The position numbers and the translations under genes were made by a program. Below, piece by piece: positions 1 to 7,160 of a DNA stretch of 13,431 nt. Below the pieces are notes generated by a model, which was not told the origin of the DNA, searched no databases, and saw nothing but the letters and a program-made list of their open reading frames with translations. How positions within the stretch are numbered: position 1 is the stretch's first letter; every line of letters begins with the position of its first letter. The stretch lies in assembly GCA_023417745.1 (NCBI GenBank), contig JAEZEM010000313.1, positions 1 to 13,431 of the forward strand, written 5' to 3'. The stretch is from Pseudomonadota bacterium. Its GTDB lineage: Bacteria; Desulfobacterota; Desulfovibrionia; Desulfovibrionales; Desulfovibrionaceae.

Positions 1-1679
<1,679 letters not shown>

Positions 1680-1689
1680 CGCAGCATCC

Positions 1690-1716
1690 CTTAAAAATAC
1701 GATAGTATTTTTTAAG
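1690..1716. terminator. AT-rich hairpin just after glnS
   Basis: An 11-base arm CTTAAAAATAC (1690-1700) pairs with GTATTTTTTAAG (1705-1716) around a GATA loop, with one bulged base. It begins 10 bases after the glnS stop. The stem is nearly all A-T and there is no separate T-run beyond the arm, so it is a weak terminator candidate for glnS. Its composition stands out against the GC-rich genes. Confidence 0.35.
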
Positions 1717-1792
1717 AAAAACGTATGATTTTAGTATGTCTTTTGCGAAATCCCCTATGCGCTTTTGTGGATGCGACACGACCGCGTAGTAC

Positions 1793-1840
1793 GGGGGGAG
1801 GCCCCCAGCCCCCCCGCCTGAAGACAAAGGGGGGAGGGGG
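1793..1840. repeat. Intergenic G/C-tract repeat, copy 1
   Basis: A GGGGGG run is followed by GAGGCCCCCAGCCCCCCC (1798-1815), then a second purine tract GGGGGGAGGGGG (1829-1840). The C-rich arm can fold imperfectly back on the later G-rich arm. GAGGCCCCCAG followed by one base and six C's also occurs at 11222-11239, in the other large intergenic gap. Both copies lie outside genes, which fits a dispersed intergenic element of REP type. With two copies in the window, that classification is inference. Confidence 0.5.
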
Positions 1841-1913
1841 CAGCACGGCGGGTTCGGTCGGCTGAGGACCGGAAGCCAAAGACGGGAGCTGCTGTTGCAC
1901 TGGCGGCCGGAAA

Positions 1914-1963
1914 CCAAAAAATTGTACGGCGCGCGTCTGCGGACGCGCGCCGTTTGTTTTTGG
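1914..1963. terminator. Strong bidirectional Rho-independent terminator
   Basis: A perfect 12-bp GC-rich stem, ACGGCGCGCGTC (1926-1937) with GACGCGCGCCGT (1942-1953), closes a four-base TGCG loop. It is followed by TTGTTTTT and preceded by CCAAAAAATT. The flanking A-run and T-run also pair (CCAAAAA 1914-1920 with TTTTTGG 1957-1963). This is the classic form of a terminator that works in both directions. It sits about 250 bases after glnS, so it may end glnS read-through or an unrecognised short transcript on either strand. Confidence 0.75.
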
Positions 1964-2044
1964 AGAGGGCAGGGGAGTCAAGGAATTTGCACGCTGCCCA
2001 AAGGGACAGGGCGGACGGCCGCCGGGCCGAGAAAGCTTGGCATC

Positions 2045-2117
2045 CCCGGAAACGGCGCGGCCTGGCGGACTGAAACGTCTGCCAGGCCGCCAGCCGACAA
2101 GGTCGCCGTTTTCCGGG
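2045..2117. other. Large two-part hairpin, possible structured RNA
   Basis: The outer stem pairs CCCGGAAACGGCG (2045-2057) with CGCCGTTTTCCGGG (2104-2117), with one extra base. Directly inside is a 13-bp stem, CGGCCTGGCGGAC (2058-2070) with GTCTGCCAGGCCG (2077-2089), one G-T wobble and a TGAAAC loop. A 14-base strand (2090-2103) stays unpaired on the 3' side. No T-run follows, so it is not a simple terminator. It lies between two terminator-like hairpins, which would fit a small structured transcript of unknown strand. No known riboswitch or 6S/RNase P signature is recognised. Confidence 0.55.
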
Positions 2118-2128
2118 CGCGCCAAATG

Positions 2129-2167
2129 AAAAAGGACTTCCGGGTCGCCATCCCTGAAGTCCTTTTT
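2129..2167. terminator. Second bidirectional terminator-like hairpin
   Basis: Perfect 12-base arms AAAAAGGACTTC (2129-2140) and GAAGTCCTTTTT (2156-2167) enclose a 15-base loop. The T-run ends the plus-strand arm and, read the other way, the A-run gives a T-run on the minus strand. The GC part of the stem is only six pairs, so it is weaker than the hairpin at 1926-1953. It begins 12 bases after the large two-part hairpin and could be the 3' end of a short RNA containing it. Confidence 0.6.
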
Positions 2168-2192
2168 CTAAATTTACGTTCTTGGAGGAAGG

Positions 2193-2207
2193 ATGCTTTT
2201 CATATAG
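2193..2207 (+). other. Four-codon ORF behind an ideal ribosome binding site
   Basis: GGAGG at 2184-2188 precedes ATG 2193 by four bases, but the frame is only Met-Leu-Phe-Ile before TAG (2205-2207). It may be chance, the residue of a decayed gene start, or a minimal leader ORF. No downstream gene is close enough to be controlled by it; the next start is at 2491. Confidence 0.2.
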
Positions 2208-2318
2208 CAACCGGCGTGCCAAGAGGGGGTGTCGTTTTGTTGAAATCATAATATATTGTAATAGCAGGCTATATTTGTTTGTAGTGCCCGATGAAAGCTG
2301 CCGAAGCGCGCCAAAAAC

Positions 2319-2366
2319 GTACAGAATATTGTACCCGCCCCAAGGCAGCCCAGCAGGGAGGTACAA
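2319..2366. promoter_or_regulatory. GTACA inverted repeats, operator-like
   Basis: GTACA (2319-2323) and TGTAC (2330-2334) form an inverted repeat around GAATAT. TTGTACC (2329-2335) forms a second inverted pair with GGTACAA (2360-2366). The three half-sites lie roughly 75-120 bases before the predicted start of the lipoprotein transcript, a reasonable place for a regulator to bind. The binding protein is unknown and no regulator gene is adjacent. Confidence 0.3.
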
Positions 2367-2404
2367 AATTTTTCACCCTGCTCCGGACAATCCTGCCCAA
2401 CCCT

Positions 2405-2433
2405 TTGCAAAGCCTCGTGCCGCGGTGTATTTA
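2405..2433 (+). promoter_or_regulatory. Sigma70-type promoter for the lipoprotein gene
   Basis: TTGCAA (2405-2410) and TATTTA (2428-2433) are separated by exactly 17 bases, predicting a transcript start near 2440 and a leader of about 50 bases. The leader would open with a 7-bp hairpin, GCCGGGC (2435-2441) with GCCCGGC (2455-2461), ending 17 bases before the Shine-Dalgarno. Such a 5' hairpin could protect the mRNA or act in control. This is prediction from consensus matches only. Confidence 0.45.
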
Positions 2434-2490
2434 TGCCGGGCAGAGGGTGATATCGCCCGGCTCGTCCATCCTTTTCAAAGGAGAAGACCC

Positions 2491-2823
2491 ATGCGAATGT
2501 TTCTTCTTGCCTGCCTCGGTCTGGCCCTGGCCGCCCTTGGCGCGGCCTGCACGCCCAAACCCGTCACCGATTCGGAATTCCGGGGGTTCTGCTACACCTC
2601 CGGCGGCGGGCGCAATGATTCCTGCGACTCCATTTCCCTGTGCAACGACTTCGATTCCATGGCGTTGGCCACCAAACACGCCTCCCAGCAGGACTGCGAC
2701 AAGGCCTGCGACGCGGTGTCCAACAGCCTGACCGCCGCGAACCAGTTCAACGGGTGCTTGCCGGTGGTGGTCACCGGCGCGACCTGGTGCCACAAGTATT
2801 GCCTCAGCAACTATCCCCAGTAA
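2491..2823 (+). CDS. Small cysteine-rich lipoprotein, unknown function
   Basis: This encodes a 110-residue exported protein I cannot assign to a family. The start at ATG 2491 is chosen because AGGAG (2479-2483) lies seven bases upstream. It also gives a proper signal peptide: a short basic start (MRMF), a hydrophobic core and a lipobox-like LGAAC with Cys20. The -3 residue is Gly, not the usual Leu, so lipidation is likely but not certain. The frame is open further upstream, but that part has no signal or domain character. The mature part holds eight more cysteines (34, 45, 51, 69, 73, 89, 100, 104), enough for four disulfides, including two CxxxC pairs (69/73 and 100/104). No CxxCH haem motif is present. 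The pattern suggests a compact disulfide-stabilised periplasmic or outer-membrane-anchored domain. It is probably monocistronic, with its own promoter upstream and a 218-base gap downstream. Confidence 0.8.
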   Translation: MRMFLLACLGLALAALGAACTPKPVTDSEFRGFCYTSGGGRNDSCDSISLCNDFDSMALATKHASQQDCDKACDAVSNSLTAANQFNGCLPVVVTGATWCHKYCLSNYPQ

Positions 2824-2825
2824 CC

Positions 2826-2841
2826 CCCAAAAGTGTTTGGG
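2826..2841. terminator. Short hairpin after the lipoprotein gene
   Basis: CCCAAA (2826-2831) and TTTGGG (2836-2841) form a perfect six-pair hairpin around AGTG, two bases after the stop codon. No clear T-run follows, so termination strength is doubtful. A second small stem, GGCT/AGCC, follows directly. Confidence 0.25.
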
Positions 2842-2990
2842 CTGTTTGAGCCAGGGCAACGTGGCGCAAGACTTTTTGAGAAAGTGCGACGCCGGCTTTG
2901 GGCCATGAAAGTGGACACGCTCTGGCTGAGCAGAGGCAATTGACTGAAAAGAATGGTTTTTTTGAAAGAACTTTGCAGCTGTCGTTCGGT

Positions 2991-3006
2991 CGGCACAACC
3001 CATGCA
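2991..3006 (+). promoter_or_regulatory. Sigma54 (-24/-12) promoter candidate for the Nif11-domain gene
   Basis: CGGCACAACCCATGCA matches the sigma54 consensus TGGCACG-N4-TTGCW at the key GG (2992-2993) and GC (3004-3005) dinucleotides, with the required 10 bases between them. Three consensus positions differ. Transcription would begin near 3017, giving a leader of about 25 bases that contains the Shine-Dalgarno of the gene at 3042. An inverted repeat, CTCTG (2920-2924) and CAGAG (2931-2935), lies about 90 bases upstream of that start, where an enhancer-binding protein could sit. No activator gene is in the window. Confidence 0.5.
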
Positions 3007-3041
3007 GTGTTTTCGCCCGTTTTTTTCGGGAGGAAACAGCC

Positions 3042-3287
3042 ATGTCCATGGAAAGCGCCCAGGCCTTTGTGGCCAGACTGCGCGAGGATGCCCAGTTTCG
3101 CTGGTCGCTTGGCGAATGCCGCGATCAGTGGGAACGCCGCCGTTTCATCGTGTTGCAGGGCTACCGCTTCAGCCCGGCCGAGCTCGTCTGCGCCACCAGT
3201 CCGGCCGGACGCGCCACGCCCGAACGCGCGGCCGTCATCGAACGGGTGCGCCGCCAGCACGGCGAACCGGCCGGCGCCTTTTTGTAG
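3042..3287 (+). CDS. Nif11-domain small protein
   Basis: An 81-residue cytoplasmic protein. Residues 1-49 match the Nif11 domain pattern: MSMESAQAFVARLREDAQFR, then a basic linker, then GYRFSPAEL. ATG 3042 is used because GGAGG (3029-3033) is eight bases upstream; Met3 is a less well spaced alternative. Nif11 domains were named from a protein found in nitrogen-fixation clusters and also serve as leader peptides of ribosomally made natural products. Here the tail (residues 50-81) has no double-glycine cleavage site and no Cys/Ser/Thr-rich core, and there is no modifying enzyme or transporter beside it. A natural-product precursor is therefore unlikely. It precedes the hybrid kinase by 24 bases and is probably co-transcribed with it from the sigma54-like promoter. 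Its function is unknown; a regulatory or partner role for the kinase is speculation. Confidence 0.75.
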   Translation: MSMESAQAFVARLREDAQFRWSLGECRDQWERRRFIVLQGYRFSPAELVCATSPAGRATPERAAVIERVRRQHGEPAGAFL

Positions 3288-3311
3288 CCCGGCCGGCGGG
3301 AGGTTCGTTCC

Positions 3312-6230
3312 ATGATGGGCGCGAGCCTCCGGCTGTGCCTCGGGCTGGTCGCCGCCTTGCTCCTGTGCCGGCTGGCTTCGGCCGGAGAGACGGCCGCCCC
3401 AGTGCCCCGCCCGGCCCTCACTGAGGCCGAACAGGCCTATCTGGCCGCCCGCCCGGTCTTGCGCGTGGGCATTGGCCGGGGCCAGGTTCCCTTTCAGGAC
3501 GTGAAGGTTTCACCCCAGGGCGGCCCCCTCTATGTGGGGCTGGCCGCCGACTATCTTGACGTCCTGGCCGCCATGCTCGGCGTGACTTTCCAGCCGGCCT
3601 ACGACATCACCTATGTCCGGGCCCTGGAAATGGCTCAGACCGGCGGGATCGATCTTTTTGCCTGCATCACCGACACCCCGGCCCGTCGGGCCTATCTGCA
3701 CCTGACCACCCCTTACGTCAGCCAGCCCTATGCCATGATCGTCAGGGCCGGGCCGGACGCCGTCTGGAGCGTGGCCGACCTGGCTGGCCGGGTGGTGGCC
3801 GTGGCCCCGTCGTTTGTCGCCTACGAACGACTGCAGCAGGAATACCCCAACCTGCGCGCCCGGTTCGAATTCAAGCGCACCGCCCCGGAGATCATGCAGG
3901 CCGTGTCCGAAGGGCAGGCCGACGCCTGCTTCCTCAACGTGGCCTCCGCCGTGAGCATCATTCGAACCCACGGCCTGACCAACTTGCGCATCGCGGCCGT
4001 CATGGCCTGGCCCGACAACGCCCTGTGCATGGCCTCGCCCGACCCGATCCTGGCCGGCATCCTGCAAAAAGCCCTGGACGCCATCCCCAAGGAACGCCAG
4101 ATCGCCCTGGCTGCCCGCTGGTATGACTCCGGCTCCCGGCCGGACGTGATCGCCGGCCATCTACCCCGCCCGTGGCTTGCTCTCGGCGCGGTCCTGGCGG
4201 CCGTTCTGGCCGCAGGCTGGTGGTGGCGGCGGCTTCGCTCCGAGGTCGCCAGGCGCGAAGCCACCGAACGCGACCTTTCCCGACACCGGGAGACCCTTGA
4301 GGCCGTGTTTAACGCCACGTCCGACGCCATTCTGGTCTTGGACGAGGCCTACCATGTGGTCATGGTCAACCGTATTGGCGCCGAACGCTTCGGCCTCGCC
4401 GTGGAAGCCATGCTCGGCCGGGGCATCCTGGAACTCACCGACGCGCCCGTGGCCGCCAGCCGTCGCCAGCATTACCGCCAGGCCCAGGCCGCCGGACGTC
4501 CGGTGCGCTTTACCGACAAGCGCGCCGGCCGGGTCTACGAGAACACCATTTATCCCATGCCCGCCATGGCCGGGACGCGCCCGAGGCTGGCCATCTACGC
4601 CCGCGACGTCACCGAACAGATCGCCGCCGACCAGGCCATGCGGCAGAGTCAGGAGCGCCTGGCCAACCTCTTTCGCCTCTCGCCCGTGGTCGTCACCGTC
4701 ACCAACCAGCCCGACGGCCGCCTCCTCGACGTCAACGAGGCCTTTAGCGCCTATTCGGGCTTTTCCCGCGAGGAAGCCATTGGCCGCACCCCGGCCGAAC
4801 TGGGCCTGTGGGTCCACCCCGGCGACCGCGACCGCATTGTCCGGGCCGTGGAGCGCGACGGCCAGGTCCGCAACCTCGAACTCGTCCTGCGCATGCGCGA
4901 CGGCCGCCTGACCACCTTTCTGCTGTCCTGCACGCCCATGGAGGACTACAGGCAACAGTGCCTGCTCACGGTGCTGGTGGACATCACCGGCCGCAAGACC
5001 ATGGAAGAGGCCCTGCGCCTGGCCAAGGAATCGGCCGAAGCCGCCAACCAGGCCAAAAGCCGCTTCCTGTCCACCATGAGCCACGAGATCCGCACCCCCA
5101 TGAACACCATCCTCGGCATGGTGGACGTGCTGCGCGGCACCGAACTCTCCGGCCGCCAGCAGGAATTCCTGCGCACCCTGGAACTGGCCGGCGAATCCCT
5201 CATGGCGCTTTTGACCGACATCCTGGAGTTGTCGAAAATCGAATCCGGGGTGCTGGAATTGGCCCAAACGGCCTATGATCCCCTGGAGCTGGCCGGCCAG
5301 GTCGTGGCTTTGCTGGCCCCCCAGGCCCAGGCCAAGGGACTGCGGCTGCGCCTGGAGACCGTCCCGGCCGTCCCCAGGCAGGCCGTGGGCGATCCCGACC
5401 GCATCCGCCAGGTGCTCATCAATCTCGTGGGCAACGCCGTGAAGTTCACGGCCGAGGGCGAGGTGGTCCTCAAGCTGTCCTCGCTGCCGGCCAGGCTTTC
5501 CCGCGAGGAATTGCTCTTTGCCGTGTTTGACACCGGCATCGGCATCCCTCCCGAAAAACGCGACGCCATTTTCAAGCCCTTCACCCAGGTCGACTCCTCC
5601 ACCACCCGGGCCTACGGCGGCACCGGCCTGGGCTTGGCCATCTGCGCCCTGCTCGTGGACGGCATGAACGGGCGGCTGTGGCTGGAATCCGAACCCGGCA
5701 AGGGCAGCGTCTTTTATTGCGCCCTGCCGCGCGACGCCGGCTGCAGCCGCCTTGCTCCCGTCGTCGCCCGGGCCGTCCCGGCCAAAGCCCCGGCCGGCCG
5801 GCGACTGCTCATCGTCGAGGACAGCGAACCCAACCGCCAGATCTACGAGGCCTTTCTCGAAGACCTGCCCCTGGCCGTCACCTACGCCCACACCGGAGCC
5901 CAGGCCCTGGACCGCCTCGACCAGGGAACCTACGACGCCGTGGTCATGGACATTCAGCTCCCCGACATCGACGGCCTGACCGTCATCCAGGAGATCCGCC
6001 GCCGCGAAGCCGCCGCTGGGCGGCCCCCTTGTCCCATCTTGGTGGTCACGGCTTTCGCCTTTCGCGAGGAGAGCGACCGGGCCGCCGCCTCCGGAGCCTC
6101 GGGCCTTTTGACCAAACCCATTCAAAAAAGCGTCTTTCTGGCCCATCTCGACCAGCTGTTAAACGCTGGCGCCCTGGACCAACCGGCTTCGGAATCCCGG
6201 CCATGGACAGCTTCCGATGATTCGGGCTAA
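3312..6230 (+). CDS. BvgS-like hybrid sensor histidine kinase (SBP-PAS-PAS-HisKA-HATPase-REC)
   Basis: A 972-residue inner-membrane kinase. A signal peptide (1-24, ending ASA) leads to one periplasmic solute-binding (SBP_bac_3) domain at about 48-275. That domain includes the DLFACITDTPARRAYLHLTTPY block, whose Arg in related amino-acid-binding proteins contacts the ligand carboxylate. A membrane helix lies at 288-305, then PAS domains at about 327-436 and 448-565. The HisKA domain has phospho-acceptor His591 in SHEIRTP. The ATPase domain has an N box at Asn704/Asn708, DTGIGIP from 740 and GGTGLGL from 769. A C-terminal receiver has acidic Glu836/Asp837, phospho-acceptor Asp880, Thr913 and Lys935. 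No HPt domain follows, so the phosphate must pass to a separate HPt protein or the receiver is regulatory. BvgS-type proteins often have two binding domains; this has one. ATG 3312 has GGGAGG at 3298-3303. Neither a response regulator nor an obvious target is adjacent. Confidence 0.95.
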   Translation: MMGASLRLCLGLVAALLLCRLASAGETAAPVPRPALTEAEQAYLAARPVLRVGIGRGQVPFQDVKVSPQGGPLYVGLAADYLDVLAAMLGVTFQPAYDITYVRALEMAQTGGIDLFACITDTPARRAYLHLTTPYVSQPYAMIVRAGPDAVWSVADLAGRVVAVAPSFVAYERLQQEYPNLRARFEFKRTAPEIMQAVSEGQADACFLNVASAVSIIRTHGLTNLRIAAVMAWPDNALCMASPDPILAGILQKALDAIPKERQIALAARWYDSGSRPDVIAGHLPRPWLALGAVLAAVLAAGWWWRRLRSEVARREATERDLSRHRETLEAVFNATSDAILVLDEAYHVVMVNRIGAERFGLAVEAMLGRGILELTDAPVAASRRQHYRQAQAAGRPVRFTDKRAGRVYENTIYPMPAMAGTRPRLAIYARDVTEQIAADQAMRQSQERLANLFRLSPVVVTVTNQPDGRLLDVNEAFSAYSGFSREEAIGRTPAELGLWVHPGDRDRIVRAVERDGQVRNLELVLRMRDGRLTTFLLSCTPMEDYRQQCLLTVLVDITGRKTMEEALRLAKESAEAANQAKSRFLSTMSHEIRTPMNTILGMVDVLRGTELSGRQQEFLRTLELAGESLMALLTDILELSKIESGVLELAQTAYDPLELAGQVVALLAPQAQAKGLRLRLETVPAVPRQAVGDPDRIRQVLINLVGNAVKFTAEGEVVLKLSSLPARLSREELLFAVFDTGIGIPPEKRDAIFKPFTQVDSSTTRAYGGTGLGLAICALLVDGMNGRLWLESEPGKGSVFYCALPRDAGCSRLAPVVARAVPAKAPAGRRLLIVEDSEPNRQIYEAFLEDLPLAVTYAHTGAQALDRLDQGTYDAVVMDIQLPDIDGLTVIQEIRRREAAAGRPPCPILVVTAFAFREESDRAAASGASGLLTKPIQKSVFLAHLDQLLNAGALDQPASESRPWTASDDSG

Positions 6231-6272
6231 ATAGAAAACTGATCCTTCAAACCCCAGTCCAGGAGACGCCTC

Positions 6273-6569
6273 ATGGCCTCCAGAACATCCCCCTCCGACG
6301 CCATGGCCGCCGAACTGCGCGAAATCATCCGCCACGCCGGCGCTCTGGTGGACGCCACCGCCGACGAAGCCGACGAGCGGGTCCAAAAGGTCCGCGAGCA
6401 GCTGGAAAAACGGCTGGATGCCGCCAAAGACAAGTACGCCGACCTCGACGACCTGCTGGATCGCAAGATCGAGGCCGCCGATCGCCTCATTCACGACAAA
6501 CCTTACCACGCCGTGGGCGGCTCCTTTCTGCTGGGGCTGCTGCTGGGTTGGTTCATGAGCCGCAAGTAG
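6273..6569 (+). CDS. ElaB/YqjD-type (DUF883) membrane-anchored protein
   Basis: A 98-residue protein. Residues 9-75 are strongly charged and helical (AAELREIIRHAGALVDATADEADERVQKVREQLEKRLD), the DUF883 coiled-coil region. It ends in DKPYHAVGGSFLLGLLLGWFMSRK (75-98), a short glycine-zipper membrane segment with a basic tip, the hallmark of the ElaB/YqjD/YgaM family. In E. coli these are stationary-phase, C-terminally anchored inner-membrane proteins, and YqjD and ElaB associate with ribosomes. AGGAG (6261-6265) is seven bases before ATG 6273. The next gene begins on the last base of this stop codon, and the order DUF883, YqjE, YqjK matches the E. coli yqjDEK cluster. The 42-base gap to the preceding kinase shows no terminator, so it could be read from upstream. 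Confidence 0.9.
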   Translation: MASRTSPSDAMAAELREIIRHAGALVDATADEADERVQKVREQLEKRLDAAKDKYADLDDLLDRKIEAADRLIHDKPYHAVGGSFLLGLLLGWFMSRK

Positions 6570-6946
6570 TGGCCGACACCCTTGCCGCGCTGTCGGAACT
6601 CCTGGCCGCCGCCGGCCGCATGGCCGGGCTGGCCCTGGACATCGTGGTCGACCGGCTGGAACTGCTGGGCCTGGAAGCCCGGGAGGTCAAGGTCCGGCTG
6701 GTCCAGATGCTTCTTTTGGCCGTTTTCGGCGCGGCGTTGTTCCTGATGGGCCTGGGTCTGGCCGTGGTTGCCTTGTTCCTGGCCCTGCCGCCCCAGTGGC
6801 GGCTGTGGCTGGCTGCCGGCGGCGGGGCGTTGCTGCTGCTGCTTGGAACCTGCGCCCTTTTCGTCCTGCGCCGCCGGCTGGCCCGGCTGCCCCTGGCCTT
6901 TTCCCAGTCCGTGGCCGAACTCAAAAAGGACCGGGCATGTTTCTAG
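6569..6946 (+). CDS. YqjE-like membrane protein (phage holin superfamily 6)
   Basis: A 125-residue protein with an amphipathic N-terminal helix (LLAAAGRMAGLALDIVVDRLELLGLEAREVKVRLVQ). Two membrane helices follow, at about 47-72 and 79-100, separated by LPPQWRLW. A basic patch (RRRLARL) and a charged tail end the protein. This layout and the charged-helix/PQWRL pattern fit YqjE, grouped with Phage_holin_3_6 (PF07332). The family name does not show lytic activity here, and no phage genes are near. I choose GTG 6569, which shares one base with the TAG of the previous gene and gives (M)ADTLAAL, close to the MADT start of E. coli YqjE. No clear Shine-Dalgarno is present, so translational coupling is likely. 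TTG 6548 would add seven residues. Confidence 0.82.
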   Translation: MADTLAALSELLAAAGRMAGLALDIVVDRLELLGLEAREVKVRLVQMLLLAVFGAALFLMGLGLAVVALFLALPPQWRLWLAAGGGALLLLLGTCALFVLRRRLARLPLAFSQSVAELKKDRACF

Positions 6947-7128
6947 ACGGCAAACTGCGCGACTTGGCCCGGGCGCGTCAGGACCTGGGCCTTCGCATCG
7001 AACTTTCCCGCCGCCTGCTGCGGTTGGAATCGGCCATGGCCCGCGACGGCCTGCGCCGGGGCTTTGACGAGGTGCGGCTGGGCGTGGGCCTGGCCAAGTG
7101 GTTTTTCTCCCGCATCGCCGGGCGCTGA
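6937..7128 (+). CDS. Short YqjK-like protein
   Basis: A 63-residue basic protein, MFLDGKLRDLARARQDLGLR at its start, continuing as an amphipathic helix and ending GVGLAKWFFSRIAGR. It starts inside the end of the YqjE-like gene with a 10-base overlap. AAGGA at 6926-6930 lies six bases before ATG 6937. Position and the basic helical N-terminus followed by a weak hydrophobic patch resemble YqjK of the yqjDEK cluster. It is shorter than E. coli YqjK (about 99 residues) and sequence similarity is faint, so the family call rests mainly on gene order. It probably binds the membrane surface or its two partners. Function unknown. Confidence 0.7.
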   Translation: MFLDGKLRDLARARQDLGLRIELSRRLLRLESAMARDGLRRGFDEVRLGVGLAKWFFSRIAGR

Positions 7129-7160
7129 CTTACACGTCTGGAAGCGGCAAGGAGCGGCGT

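Larger units (their letters stand above)
1680..2490. other. 811-base non-coding region between glnS and the lipoprotein gene
   Basis: No frame here reads as a believable protein. Long minus-strand frames give low-complexity Pro/Arg/Ala sequence, and the plus-strand frame open from about 2182 lacks family-like features before the signal peptide at 2491. Base composition swings sharply: AT-rich at about 1690-1745 and 2165-2335, G/C tracts at 1793-1840, and GC-rich hairpins at 1926-2118. Elements listed separately are an AT hairpin after glnS, a G/C-tract repeat, two bidirectional terminator-like hairpins, a large two-part hairpin, GTACA repeats, a tiny ORF, and a promoter. The mosaic could be a decayed gene or insertion scar, or could encode a small RNA. 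I recognise no RNA family in it. Confidence 0.75.

Noticed and set aside
2045..2117. Large hairpin as an integron attC site
   Set aside because: The outer ends lack the RYYYAAC/GTTRRRY core sites, and no integrase or cassette array is present.
1755..2366. Minus-strand frames in the glnS downstream gap
   Set aside because: Products are Pro/Arg/Ala-rich and pass through terminator hairpins; no credible start signal or domain.
2182..2490. N-terminal extension of the lipoprotein frame from a TTG at 2182
   Set aside because: The extension has no domain character, while ATG 2491 has a good Shine-Dalgarno and directly begins a lipoprotein signal peptide.
2940..2968. Sigma70 promoter at TTGACT before the Nif11 gene
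   Set aside because: A fair -35 box, but the position 17 bases on reads TGAAAG, a poor -10; the sigma54 match is better.
3042..3287. Natural-product (RiPP) precursor with Nif11 leader
   Set aside because: No double-glycine site, no Cys/Ser/Thr-rich core, and no modification or export genes alongside.
4161..6146. 661-residue minus-strand open frame
   Set aside because: It lies opposite the hybrid kinase, which has full domain and motif support. The minus-strand product is Gly/His/Gln-rich with no domain, a usual effect of high GC.
6569..6946. Phage holin or prophage remnant
   Set aside because: The holin name is only the family label; gene order matches the chromosomal yqjDEK cluster and no phage genes are near.
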